In this document: positions 38,897 through 49,301 of the stretch, piece after piece
Numbering within the stretch: the first letter of the stretch is position 1
Layout: the number at the start of each line of letters is the position of its first letter
From: Medakamo hakoo
Lineage: Eukaryota; Chlorophyta; Trebouxiophyceae; Coccomyxaceae
DNA length: 64,000 nt
NCBI GenBank assembly: GCA_026636295.1
Contig: CP089456.1
Span: 806,001 to 870,000, forward strand
Direction: 5' to 3'
Translations under genes and position numbers: made by a program
The notes under the pieces: model-generated
Databases searched by the model: none
What the model saw: only the letters and a program-made list of their open reading frames with translations
What the model was told of the DNA's origin: nothing

Positions 38897-40818
38897 ATGC
38901 AGGCTTTCACTGTCCTGCGCCCGGGCCTGGCCCGGCCGCGCGCCGCCGCCGCCCGGCCGGCGCTCTCGTCGTCGCCGGCCATGGCTGTCGCGCCGCGCCG
39001 CGCGCCGCTCCTCCCCGTCCATCGCCGCTCGATCATCACCACCCGGTCCACGGCGTCTGCTGGTGGCGCAGCCGTCCCTGAACCGGCCCCTCCCGCGAAA
39101 ACTGGCGTCTTAGCCGGCCTGAAAGACCTGGCCACGCCGTTTTCCGACCCGGTCGCCAACGGCCGCCTGGTCGCGCTGTGCGTCGCCCAAATGCTGTGCT
39201 CCGTCGCCACGCTCATCCATGACACGTGAGTGGGTGATGGAAAAGGGGAATGTGAATGTTGCCATGCGGGCGTGTTGCAGGGGGGGTGTGGGCGGTAGGA
39301 CGGGCGACACAAACGACCGCGCGCGGTCGATCGGTCGCGCGCGCGCCAACCTGCTGCAGCGGTCGGACGGGCGCGCTCCGCCTGGCCCACTCCCTCAACA
39401 TCAATCACCGCCCTCAACACAACGCACGCGCGAAACAGGTACCTGCCCGTCTACCTGCAGGACGTGCTGGGCCTGAGCAACTCCAAGGTAAGGTGGAGGC
39501 TTGTTTTTGAGGGGGGTGGAGAGAGCGTGCCGGCCAGTCGTTTTCCTCTCACCATCCTCCCCCCACCCCCCTACCCCACCCCCACCCCACCCCCTAGATC
39601 GGCAACCTGCAAGCCATCGCCCAATTCCTGTGCAACGCGTCCAAGTCCCTGTCGGGAACGCTGGCCGACGTCCTGTCCCCCGCCCGCATGGTCATCTTCG
39701 GCACGCTGCTCACCACGCTCAACAAGCCCATGTTTGCCGCGGCGGGCGGCGTGTACGCGACGTTCGGGACGGTCGCCGCCCTGTACTGGATCACGGCGGG
39801 CAAGGTGTTTGACCGCATGTCCAAGGGCATCCGTGAAGCGCCGGGCAAGGCGTTGATCGGCGACCTGGCCGCGGCCGGTGGGGACCGGCCGGAAGGCGCG
39901 TTCGGCCTGCGCCAGGCGCTCGCGACGCTGGGCGCGCTGGTCGGCTCGGCCGTCGCTGCGGCCGCCTTCTCGCTGTCGGGCCAAAACTACGTCGCGACGT
40001 TCGCGTTGGCCTCCATCCCTGCGGCGGCGGCCCTGCTGCTGACTGTGACGGCCTTTGGCCCCATGGCGCGTGAATCCGCGGCTGCCAAAGCGTCCACCAA
40101 AAAAACCGACGACCTGGCTGGCATGACGCTCGGCCAGAAAGCCAAGGCGTTGGCGTCCGCCATGACGCCCGCCTACTGGCAGGCGCTGGTCGTGGTGTCC
40201 CTCCTGTATTTCGCGCGCTTCGACGCGTCCTTCATCACCCTGCGCGCCAAGACCATCATGCCCAAGGCCCAGCTGCCCGCCCTGACGTCTGTGATGATGG
40301 TCGTCCAAGCCGCGCTGGCGGCGCCCGCGGGCCTGCGCGCGAAGCGGTCCCTGGCCGACCGCAACGCCGTGCTGTTGGCGGGCTACGCCGCCATGCTGGC
40401 CGCGGATGCCGCCTTCGCCTGCATCCCGTCCACGGCCGGCATGTTCCTCGGCGCCGCCGCTGTCGGCGCGCACATGGCGTTGACGCACGGCGTGACGCTC
40501 GCGATGATTGCGTCGTACATCCCGACGGGCGCCGTGCCCGGCGTCGGCAAGATCTCCGGCACCTGCTGGTCGTTCACCGACTTTGTTTTTGGCATCATCC
40601 TGGCCTACTCCAACTCGCTGGCGGGCCGGCTGTCGGACGCCACGATCAAAGCCGGCGCCGGGAATGTGGGCTGCTTCTGGGGTGGCGCGGCGGCGACGGT
40701 GCTGTCTGGTCTGGCGCTGCTCGCCTTCAGCGCGTGGGGTGACTTGGGCAAGGAGGACGCTGTTGTGGTGCGGAAAGGCGGGTCTGGTGGCAGTGGGCCG
40801 GCCAAGGCGGCGGCTTGA
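38897..40818 (+). CDS. Major facilitator superfamily transporter, probably plastid envelope
   Basis: Exons 38897-39225, 39439-39487 and 39598-40818 give about 532 residues. The first 70 residues are basic and Ala/Pro/Ser-rich, consistent with a transit peptide. The rest is a 12-helix MFS protein starting at VALCVAQMLCSVATLIHDTY and YLPVYLQDVLGLSNSKIGNL. The signature between TM2 and TM3 is represented by GTLADVLSPARMVIFG and the later GKVFDRMSKGIREAPGKALI, an MFS loop seen in bacterial YfkF-like permeases. The second half includes YWQALVVVSLLYFARFDASF and THGVTLAMIASYIPTGAVPG. The substrate is unknown. The 49-nt middle exon is unusually small but its junctions keep phase. Confidence 0.85.
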
Positions 40819-41855
40819 GAATTCAGGGGGCGCGTGGAGGGTGGAGGGAGTGAGCGGGGAGGGACGCCCTGGAGGGAGGGAGAGGGGTTGGGAGAGAGCG
40901 GCTGTGCTGACCTGGGACTGGTGGGTAATTGAGAATGAAATGATGCATGTGTGTGAGTGCGAGTGGTCACCAGCTACATACGTGGTGCCTACAGCAGGTC
41001 GGAGCAAGCGTGCGGCGGACGTGGTCGACGGGCGGCCTTGAGTTTTCTCTCATGCAACCTGGTGCGAGAGAGAGAGAGCAGGTGGGAGATGGAGTGAGCC
41101 CCATCCTCACCGCCCGTTGCATCAGCTCTCTCGCAGCCGAATTCACAGTCCCTCTCCACAGAGCCTCGTTTCCGGAAACAAGGAACCCGCGCCGCCCGTC
41201 CATCCCACAGGTGCGTGTGCAGCAGTGTGTGCCCATCCTTGAGCACTTGACGCTCGACTGTGTCCCGAATTCGTGCGAGCAGAGAGCGGCGAGGGGCGCA
41301 GGGTGGTGGCGCGCTCGGCGCAAGCAGCGCCAGCGCCGGGCGAGCGGCGCGCGTTTTTTGGGAAGCGCCGGGAGGGTCGAAATGTCGGACTCCATCCCTT
41401 TCTGTCTTGCGTGCGTGCGTCTACGAGTTATGTTTAGCTCGCTGACGTTGCTAGTGCTCCCAATTATCCGCGGGCGGCTCTTGCGTTGGGCGCGGCCTCT
41501 GCGCTCTTGGCCAAGTGGGCCTTGCCGCGCTAGCCACGGGCGGTGCTGCGGCGTGGATGCGCCTGTACAGACGCTTCCGCCCACAGTTGCAGACACTCAA
41601 GGCTGTCAAGCCTGGGTCTGATGCATTTTGAAGGCGTAGGAATGGCCGCAGCCTGTGCGCGCCCCTCGTTTACTAGCGCGCGCGCCGATGGAAGGAGAAA
41701 CAAAAAAACCTCCCCACTCACACTCTGCCTTTCCCGTCCGTCCCACAACACAACACAACAGGCCCGCGCACACTCGGCCACCGCCCCACCAAACCGCGTC
41801 GGGCTTGCAACAGAGACTCGCGTTCTTCAAAAACTTGCAACACACGCGTCCGACC
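40819..41855. other. Intergenic region of about 1 kb, no gene recognised
   Basis: Lies between the MFS gene and the SGNH hydrolase gene, both plus strand. A 12-bp palindrome (GTTTCCGGAAAC) lies near 41169-41180. Open frames are Arg/Ser-rich shadows. No tRNA was found. Confidence 0.5.
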
Positions 41856-42851
41856 ATGCCGCCGCCGCCGCGCAACTCGGCCTCCACGTCCTCCTGGGGC
41901 GCGTGGCTCGACCGCAACCGGTTCTACGTCATGGCAGTCATCGGCGTGCTCCTGGTCGGGTACGGCATGTCGACCCGGTCGACCGGTCCGTCGCCGACCG
42001 CCAAGCCCGTCGCCCTCGACGACGCCCCGGCCAAGCCCGTCCCGGGCGCCAAGCACACGCCCGCGACACAGCACCACCCGGCCGCGTCCAAGGTCCACGC
42101 CGTCAACGAGCCGCGCGAGGACGACAAGTGGATCGGCCTGCACAACAAGTACGGGTACGAGGTCCAGGCCCGCGCGAAATCCCAGGCCATCAAAGCCGTC
42201 TTCTACGGCGACTCCGTCTTTGAGATCTTCCGCGGCTCCAAACTCGGCATCGCGGCCGACACGTTCTCCGGCGGCCCGGCCGTCTGGGCCAAGCACTTCA
42301 AGGCCTCCTCCCTCAACCTGGCCATCGCCGGCGACACGGCCTCGAACTTGCTGTGGCGCATCCGGAACGGCGAGTCCCCCCGCCCGCTGGCGCCGGCCCT
42401 CAAAGCCGTCGTCATCAACGTCGGCACCAACGACATCAAGAAAATGGCGGTGGAAGGCGACTCTGCCGACCTGGCCGACGGCGTGGCGAACGGCAAGAAG
42501 TTGAGCGCGGCGATCGAAGCCATCGTCCAGATGGTGAAAGAAGAAGCGCCCGACGCGCACGCCATCATCATGGGCGTCCTGCCGCGCGGCGACAACACCA
42601 AGGACGGCGACGCCCGGTGGGCCCAGCCGTCGGTCTACACGCCGTCGATCGACCACACGAACGCGGCGCTGAAGGCGTACGCGGAGAAGAACGCGGATTC
42701 GGTCACCTACATCGACTGCGGATCGGCCGTGTTGGAGGGCGGGCGCATCAAGGACGGCGCGCTGCCCGACACGACGCACCCGTCGGCCGACGCGCTGGAA
42801 GCGATCGCGGCGGGCTGCATCAAACCCGCGCTGGACAAGTTTGTGAAATGA
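41856..42851 (+). CDS. Membrane-anchored SGNH (GDSL-type) hydrolase
   Basis: A single exon encodes 331 residues. A short cytosolic N-terminus is followed by one transmembrane anchor (FYVMAVIGVLLVGYGM), a Pro/Ala/Lys-rich stem to about residue 85 and then an SGNH domain. Blocks are the nucleophile motif KAVFYGDSVFE (GDS), NLAIAGDTASNLLWRI, AVVINVGTNDIKKM (GTND, oxyanion Asn) and the catalytic DTTHPS near the C-terminus. The order and the AGDT block resemble platelet-activating-factor acetylhydrolase beta/gamma-like esterases. The topology suggests a type II protein with the catalytic domain in the secretory lumen or outside the cell, perhaps acting on acetylated glycans or lipids. The substrate is not known. 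Confidence 0.87.
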   Translation: MPPPPRNSASTSSWGAWLDRNRFYVMAVIGVLLVGYGMSTRSTGPSPTAKPVALDDAPAKPVPGAKHTPATQHHPAASKVHAVNEPREDDKWIGLHNKYGYEVQARAKSQAIKAVFYGDSVFEIFRGSKLGIAADTFSGGPAVWAKHFKASSLNLAIAGDTASNLLWRIRNGESPRPLAPALKAVVINVGTNDIKKMAVEGDSADLADGVANGKKLSAAIEAIVQMVKEEAPDAHAIIMGVLPRGDNTKDGDARWAQPSVYTPSIDHTNAALKAYAEKNADSVTYIDCGSAVLEGGRIKDGALPDTTHPSADALEAIAAGCIKPALDKFVK

Positions 42852-43125
42852 GTGAACATTTGAGAGGGAGGTGACTAGGGTTTTTTGTCTTTGGCACGCG
42901 TTCCTTTCTCTTGGTCCCTTGCTGTGCGAGGGAGGAGGGAAGAGGGCGGTGTGAGCGTTGGGTGTGGGGCGGTGGGGCGTCGTGTTGAACAAGGAAGAAA
43001 AATGGATTGTCCTTTGACTCAAGGACGAGTGATCAGCTCGGAGTGCAGAGAGAGAGAGAGCTCTCCACTCTCGCGAATTTTTTACACACGCCGCCCGCGT
43101 CCCTCTCGTCGCCCTCTCCCAGCCC

Positions 43126-44421
43126 ATGGCCGCCGCCCTGCAGCGCGTCGCCGCGACACCAGCGCAGGCGGGAGCACGCACTGCCCGCGCCATGCCGCGC
43201 GCTCGCACCGTCATCGCGGCCGCCGCTGCCGCGTCGCCGGCCCGCATCGGCTTTGTCAAGTACCAGGGCCTGGGCAACGACTTTATCCTCGTGCGTTTTC
43301 GGGCGGGCAGGTGGCGGATGTCGTGCTGGCCGCGGCGGCGTGGGAATTGAGAGGGCTGGTGTGGGGTGGGCGGGCGTTTTTTTCTCTCCCCAGCTTCCTC
43401 GCGCTCGCGCGCGCACGCCCTGGCCCAACCACCGACCACCGACCTACCGGTCGGAAAAGACTCTTTTCCGTCTTTTCCGTCGTTTCCGCCTTTGCGGCCC
43501 GCACCGCCCGCGCGTCCCAGCACACTCCACGCACCACTCGCCCGCACATCTCACACTTAATGCGTCAACAAACAAAAATCACCACCGCAGGTCGACAACC
43601 GCCACTCCGCCGACCCCATCCTCACCCCATCCCAAGCCGCCACGCTCTGCGACCGCCATTTCGGCGTCGGCGGCGACGGCGTCATCTTTGCCCTCCCTCC
43701 CACTGACTCCAATGCCGACTACACCATGCGCATCTACAACTCGGACGGCTCCGAACCCGAAATGTGCGGCAACGGCATCCGGTGCCTGGCGCGGTTTGTC
43801 GACGACGTCGGCGGGCCCGCCGCGCCGCCGTCCACCCGCCCGCACGCCGTCGCCACCGGCGCTGGCCTCATCAAGCCTGAGCTGCGCCCAGATGGGACCG
43901 TGCGCGTGGACATGGGCCCGCCCATTTTTGAACCCGCCCGCGTGCCGACGACGCTGGAAGCGACGCAAGGCGGGAAGGTTGTCGCGGCACCCCTGTCCGT
44001 CGCGGGCAAAGAATGGACCGTGACGGCCGTCTCCATGGGCAACCCGCACGCCCTGATTTTTGGGTACACCGACGGCTCGCCCATCGTCATCGACGACATC
44101 GACCTGGACGTCGTGGGACCGCAATTTGAAAACAACGCCGTCTTCCCCGCGCGCACCAACACCGAGTTTGTGGAGGTGCTGTCCCGCTCCCACGTGCGCA
44201 TGCACGTGTGGGAGCGCGGTGCGGGGCGCACGCTGGCGTGCGGCACAGGCGCGTGCGCGACCGTGGTGGCGGGCGTGCTGGAAGGGCGGTTGGACCGGAC
44301 GTGCACGGTCGACCTGCCGGGCGGGCCGCTGCTGATTGAATGGGAGGAGGGCGGGCGCGGGACTGTTTTTATGACGGGGCCGGCGGTGCGCGTGTTTGAG
44401 GGGGAGGCGGGGGTGGTGTGA
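43126..44421 (+). CDS. dapF: Diaminopimelate epimerase, plastid
   Basis: This enzyme converts LL- to meso-diaminopimelate in lysine biosynthesis. Exons 43126-43290 and 43591-44421 give 331 residues. An Ala/Arg-rich N-terminus of about 38 residues ([18 protein letters not shown]) is a transit peptide. Conserved family motifs are [45 protein letters not shown] with the first catalytic Cys, [10 protein letters not shown], and [20 protein letters not shown] with the second catalytic Cys, then [10 protein letters not shown]. The 300-nt intron is one of the longer introns in the window. It lies 190 bp upstream of the tRNA-Pro(AGG) gene on the same strand. Confidence 0.96.
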
Positions 44422-44611
44422 GGGACGGGGCGATGACGTGTGTGTGTGCGACTGTTCTGTGCGTGACGGGCCGGTTTTCCCTGCCTTGATTTTTTTTTCC
44501 ATTCCAACCCGAAAATTTTCTTTCTTCCAGGTTTTTTTTTCGACAAAAAAACGCGTCCGTGCGAGGAACAACGACACTACATAGACTCCGAAAAATTCAT
44601 TTCTGCCGTCC

Positions 44612-44812
44612 GGGACAATGGTCTAGTGTAAGTGATGGAGTTCGGTCGTGGAGCCTCGGAGCGGATCGTTACTGCGACACGTTCGGTGGATCGACTCCTC
44701 CTCCCGCTCCCCGCCAATCCTTCATTCGTCTCCCCTCCATTCATTCATCGACGCAGGGTATGATTCTTCTTTAGGGTAGAAGAGGTCCCGGGTTCAATTC
44801 CCGGTTGTCCCC
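44612..44812 (+). tRNA. tRNA-Pro(AGG) with a 129-nt GT-AG intron in the D-loop
   Basis: The 5' part at 44612-44627 (acceptor GGGACAA, then TGGTCTAGT) and the 3' part at 44757-44812 join into a 72-nt proline tRNA. The 3' part contains GGTATGATT, anticodon arm CTTCT-TTAGGGT-AGAAG with anticodon AGG, T-arm CCGGG-TTCAATT-CCCGG, acceptor TTGTCCC and discriminator C. The acceptor stem pairs fully across the interruption and no CCA is encoded, as usual for nuclear tRNAs. The interruption 44628-44756 begins GTAAGT and ends GCAG, with a pyrimidine-rich 3' half, so it looks like a spliceosomal intron. It lies in the D-loop, whereas nuclear tRNA introns normally sit between positions 37 and 38. B box GGTTCAATTCC is intact and a T7 terminator follows. 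Splicing is inferred from sequence only. Confidence 0.88.
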
Positions 44813-44820
44813 GATACAAC

Positions 44821-44827
44821 TTTTTTT
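44821..44827 (+). terminator. Pol III T-run terminator of tRNA-Pro(AGG)
   Basis: Seven Ts begin 9 nt after the tRNA 3' end, the expected position for RNA polymerase III termination. Confidence 0.8.
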
Positions 44828-45062
44828 GCACAGGTTGAGGGTCGGGCGGTGCGTGGAGTGTGCGGTGAAGGGTTCAAAAGCGAGAGCGAGAGCCGGGCGG
44901 GGTGGTTGAGAGAGGCCCCGGCACGGACCCGGACCACAGCCGCCTCCCTCTTTGCTGCCACTGACCACTCCCGGGCGGCCCGCCCACGGAGCCCGCTCCT
45001 TTTTCTCGCCCGTCTACGGCCGATATGCAGCTACACACGCCACTAAACAGACCTGCCGCCGT

Positions 45063-46427
45063 CTACCGCTTCCTCTTCCTCCCCACCTGCTGCTGCTCCT
45101 GCGCGGCACCTGCCTCCGCACCACCACCACAACCACCACCACCACCACCACCACCGCTCACCCACCGCCCGCACCCCTCGCAACTGGAATGCCCGCCTGC
45201 ACCACCACACCCCGTCGACCGGGCGTGGTTGGCCAAGGCTTGCCCGTCGACAAAGCTCGACCCGCACGCGCCGCACGTAGGGAGGGATGTGTGGCTGGCG
45301 GCCGACGACGAGGAGTCAGCGCCACACGCCGCGTCGCGGCCGCCGTGAAGGACCACGCCCACCGGCACTGCGCACCCAGGGCACTCACCGCCACCGTGCG
45401 CGTGCAACAGCCTCAGGCCACGCAGCAGGTGGCCGGCGGCCAGGGCGTCCAGGGCGGCGTACCGGACCTGCTGTGGCGAGAGCCCAACCCCCGCCGCGCC
45501 CCAGTCCGACCGGGCGACGGAGGGGCATTTGGGGAGGGCGACGCCCAAGACTCGAGCGGCGAGGGCGCCCAAGCCCAGGCGCGCGTACCCCATGGCCCGC
45601 GCGACGAGCTGGGCGTCGATGAACGAGCCAGAGCCAAACAGGCCATCCCGCCGGCCGCGGCCCCAGGTCGCGACCGCTTTTCCCTCATCGCCCGAATCCC
45701 AGGCGAAACTCACGATGGTGATGGACGGATCCGACAAGAAAGCGGACAGCGCGTCCGGCAGCCCGCGCCGCTTGAAGCAGCACACGCGGATGAGTAAGGC
45801 GTGCGACCCTGAAGCGAGCTGGACCAGGCCGACAGGTGAAGGCGCCCGTGCTTTCCCGCGCCGCCCCGCCCGCCGGTCCGGGCTCCACTCCAGGTCGATG
45901 GAAATGAGCGGGTCGCGCATGGATGAACGCAGGTGGGTTAGAGCCGCTGGCAAGTGGTCGGCGTCGTCCACGATGGCGGCGGTGAGCTTTCCCGCAGCGT
46001 GGTGGCGGGACGGGCAGGTTGACGGAGGGACACGGGTCACGTCTCCGCCCGCCAGCGCGGGCCAGGCCCAGCGATGAATGGTGACGGGAGCGTGGCCGCA
46101 CCAGGAATGAGATGAGCTGGGCTGTCCGTCGGCGGACGACGCACAGGGCGGGACGGTCACGACGCCGTCACCTGGCGACGAGGGCGGGAGCGGCGCGGCA
46201 GCGTCGGCGGCGGCCAAAAGACTCGCAGCCGGCCCGCCACCCGAAAACCGCTTGGACAGGGCCGCTTCGGCAGCCCGGCGCTTCGCCATCCTCTTGGCGG
46301 TTATCGAGCCGGCTGGCTGGCCGGGCGTGTGTGGCGGCGGCGGCGATGACGGCGTGCAAACCACGACGGCAGCGCCCGCCGCCGCAGGCGTCGGGCTGCT
46401 GGCCGCCGGGCCGTCGCCGCGAGGCAT
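45063..46427 (-). CDS. DEDDy 3'-5' exonuclease (WRN-exo/RNase D-like) with C-terminal zinc finger
   Basis: A single exon encodes 454 residues from the ATG at 46427. The exonuclease domain at about residues 150-360 has the DEDDy signature: LISIDLEWSPD (Asp, Glu), FAWDSGDEGK, SFIDAQLVARAMGYARLG, and VRYAALDALAAGHLL (Tyr and last Asp). VGLVQLASGSHALLIR is the usual second strand. C-terminally there is a Cys cluster (GGECPGC) and a C2HC-like finger, CGACGSSFVDGQALANHARS followed by TGCGG, then CEGCGRW and a basic tail (GRKRKR) that may be a nuclear localisation signal. The N-terminal 140 residues are Pro/Ser/Ala-rich. Nuclear RNA or DNA processing is likely; the specific substrate is unknown. It is convergent with the tRNA-Pro(AGG) gene. 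Confidence 0.87.
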   Translation of the reverse strand: MPRGDGPAASSPTPAAAGAAVVVCTPSSPPPPHTPGQPAGSITAKRMAKRRAAEAALSKRFSGGGPAASLLAAADAAAPLPPSSPGDGVVTVPPCASSADGQPSSSHSWCGHAPVTIHRWAWPALAGGDVTRVPPSTCPSRHHAAGKLTAAIVDDADHLPAALTHLRSSMRDPLISIDLEWSPDRRAGRRGKARAPSPVGLVQLASGSHALLIRVCCFKRRGLPDALSAFLSDPSITIVSFAWDSGDEGKAVATWGRGRRDGLFGSGSFIDAQLVARAMGYARLGLGALAARVLGVALPKCPSVARSDWGAAGVGLSPQQVRYAALDALAAGHLLRGLRLLHAHGGGECPGCAVPVGVVLHGGRDAACGADSSSSAASHTSLPTCGACGSSFVDGQALANHARSTGCGGAGGHSSCEGCGRWVSGGGGGGGGCGGGAEAGAAQEQQQVGRKRKR

Positions 46428-46703
46428 CGGGGACGGGCGTGCGTGGCGCGGCCCGGTCCGATGGGTGTGTCGCGGCCTGAAGCACGCGGCCGTGTAAGGG
46501 CGAGGCTCGCAGGCACACGGCTCGCAGGCGCGGCCGGTTGCAATCCTAGCCGATTGGAAAGAGTGTCGCAGAGAAAGGCGCGTCTCGACGCCGCTGCATG
46601 CTCTCACTCATCCATTTTTCGTCTCATCAAAACAACACAGTCACCGCCGCAGGCTCTGGGGCCCGGTGCGTGTGCGTGTGCGCCACGGCCAGCCTGTGCG
46701 CCC

Positions 46704-49050
46704 ATGGCCGGCGACGAGGAAGAGGTAGGCTGTGTGTGTGCGTGCGCGGAAGGGCCAGAACGCGACCGCGCGCGCACCTCGCTCTCGCTCAACCATCCAC
46801 CCCTTTCAACAACCACTCCAGCCGTCCCGCCCCCGCCCGTCCGGCGGCGATTTCGGCGCTCTCCTGCAGAGCCGGCGCGATGGCGTCGATGCCGCCTCCT
46901 CTTCTTCTCAACAACCCCAGCCGTGCCCGTCCCCACCCCCACGCCCGGCCGTCGGCCCAGACCTGCGGCGCGGGTCGCCGACGCGCAGCGCACGGGGGCC
47001 GCTCACGTCGGACCAGGTGAAAGAAGCGGACATGGCGGCGTTGACGGCGAGGCTGCATGTGCGTGAGGCTGACGAGGGTGCTGCTGCTGGTGGCGCGTCG
47101 ACGTTGGAAACGGGCGCCGCGGCCGTGCGGCTGGACGGGGATGTGGGGCCGGTGCCGACGGACGAGCATCTCGCCACGTCCGCGCAGCAGCAGCCGGACG
47201 ACGCGCCGCCGGGCGCGAGCGAACGGCCAGGAAACGTGGACACAACCGCCTCGCCCACGGCTGGAGGGATGGCGACGACGGACGACCGGCAAGACCGAGA
47301 CGCGCCGCACTCCTGTCCCACGGCCGTCCGGGGCGAGCCACCGCGGCCACTGGGCGACGAGCCGGCCGCCCGGCCGGCGCAGCCCTCCTCCGCTGCCCGC
47401 CCACCACCGCCGAGCGAGCCAGGGAAACGCGCTCCGCCGCCGCCGCCCACAGCAGTGGAGGACGGAGAGGAGACGTTGGCGGTCGCACCAGCGACGACGG
47501 CGCTTCCATCCGTGCCCGCGGCCGACGACGCAACGTCCATGCAGCCGGCCACCGTCGTCGACCCGCCCGACCTGCCCGCCACCACCGCCCCTCCTCGCCC
47601 GGCATCGCCGCCCTCCGCTTCCAGCGTCGCGTCTTTGGACGAGGCCGCGGCCGCTGACCCGCCCGCCAACGGCGCGCCCGCCCCGCCGTCTGGCGCCCCT
47701 TCCATCCGACGCTTCATCGTCTCGACCCTGGCTGGTAAACCCGTCTGGTCCTGGCCGCCGCAGGCCGCCGACGCCAACAGCAATCTGGCTGCCGTGGCGG
47801 GGGCGCTGGCTGACTACGCAGCAGGCCGCGGTGATGGGCTGGTCGCGTTCGATGTTGGCGGAGGCGACGCCAGCACTCCACCCACCCGCGTCGCGGTCGC
47901 CCAGCGCGGCGGCCTGCGCTTCCTCGCGGCCACGGCCGCCGACGAACCGGACGCGGCGTTGACTGCCTACTTGGACGCCTTGCACGCCCAACTCCTCGCC
48001 GTGCTCACCACCGGCCTGCACCGCGCCGTGCGGCGGGACCCGGGCCTGGACGCGGCCCGGCTGTTGGCGGGCGCGGAGCCGACGCTGGGGTCGCTCGTCG
48101 CAGGCCTGGACGGGCCCGATGCGGCCGTGGTTTGTGGAGCTTTTGCGCCCCTGCCATTGGCATCTGGACTGCGACGCGCCGCAGCCGACGCGTTGACAGC
48201 AGCCGTCACAGCGGGCGGCGCGGCCGGAGGCGGCGCCTTACTCGCGGGCGACCTGGTCGTCGCCCTGGCGCGCGGCACGGCGCCCGCGTCGTCCTGGTCC
48301 CCTGGCGACGTCACCGCCCTGGCCCACTTCATCCGGGGCTCCCCCTCCTTGCGCCGCCCAGGCGTGGAAGCCTGCGCGCCCGTGTGCTTGCCCGGACGGG
48401 ACCCGTCCCGCCTGGCGCACGCGTACGTGCGGCCAGTCGACGTCGGTGGAGGACAGGGTGAGGGCACGACCCTCGTCTTGGTGGGCGACCGGGCGGCGGC
48501 GTTTCCGGGCTTGGCGCGGGCGGGACGTGCCGCGGCGGCGGCCCTGCGGCGCGGCGGCGTCCTGGCGGCGGTGGCGGAAGCGATGGCGAGCCCGGGCCGC
48601 GGCCGCTTGACGCTGGCTGACCCGCCCTGGTCGAGCTTTGAGACCGCCGCCACGAGTCCACGCCCACTCCATTTCGCCTTGCGGTCCGTGACGCGCGGCC
48701 AGGTACTGGCGTCTGAGGTGGACCCGGCCACACCCGGATCCGCAGGCCTGCCGCCTCCCGGCGCGTACGCTCGCGCCAGGGCTGCGCTGCGTGGGTCTGC
48801 CGGCGGCCTGGGCTTCGGCCCCGTCGGCGCCGAGGACGAGGATGAAGCTCCCACCCCACCCTCACCCACCCTGCCTCGCCTGCGCACGCACTGGGCCCGG
48901 CGTGGCGCGCTGGCCGTCCTCGGCCTCGCCGGTCCGGAGTACGAAGTCTTTGCAACATTCGACGGGCGGGCTGACCCAGGCGCTGCTGCTGCTGTGGCGG
49001 CGGGGCTGACGGCCTGGGTGAAGGGGCGGGCGGGGGACCTGTTCGTGTGA
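46704..49050 (+). CDS. MON1: Vacuolar fusion protein MON1
   Basis: MON1 with CCZ1 forms the Rab7 guanine-nucleotide exchange factor on late endosomes. Exon 1 encodes only seven residues (MAGDEEE, 46704-46724) and exon 2 is 46822-49050, total about 749 residues. The first 320 residues are disordered, Pro/Ala/Thr-rich. The longin-type region starts at SIRRFIVSTLAGKPVWSW and continues with RVAVAQRGGLRFLAATA, DEPDAALTAYLDALHAQLLA, GLHRAVRRDPGLDAARLLAG and a GLAGPEYEVFATFD block near the C-terminus. These match the order of MON1 longin domains (FILSxAGKPIxx, TDEPxxxLRxQLxxLYxQ). The tiny first exon explains the lack of an in-frame ATG close to the conserved region. Confidence 0.85.
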
Positions 49051-49301
49051 GAATGGAATGTATGAAATGAGGGGAGGACGTCGTGTTAGCCAAGGAGAAG
49101 GAAAGAGAGAGAGCCCGTCCGGCGGTGAAAAAAACACGGCCGGGCGGGGTGGATGGAACGGCAGCGACACGTCGCTCCGGCAACCGTCGCTCACACTTTC
49201 GTTCTAGCCGCGAGCAAGGACACACCGGCGCAGCAGCGCCGCCACCGGAGACCCGCCTCGGCAGACTCTTCACTCGCACGCCTACAGAGCCACACCTCAC
49301 C

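Noticed and set aside
40967-41596. A 209-codon minus-strand frame in the spacer before the SGNH gene
   Set aside because: No recognisable motif, odd Arg/Cys/His composition; treated as a chance frame.
44628-44756. Group I or group II self-splicing intron, or archaeal-type bulge-helix-bulge intron in the tRNA
   Set aside because: At 129 and 155 nt both introns are too short for group I/II cores. I saw no clear 3-nt bulges flanking a 4-bp helix at the junctions, while GT-AG ends and donor consensus fit well. A folding calculation would settle this.
44612-44812. Circularly permuted tRNA, as known in some algae
   Set aside because: The 5' half lies upstream of the 3' half in both loci, so these are interrupted, not permuted, genes.
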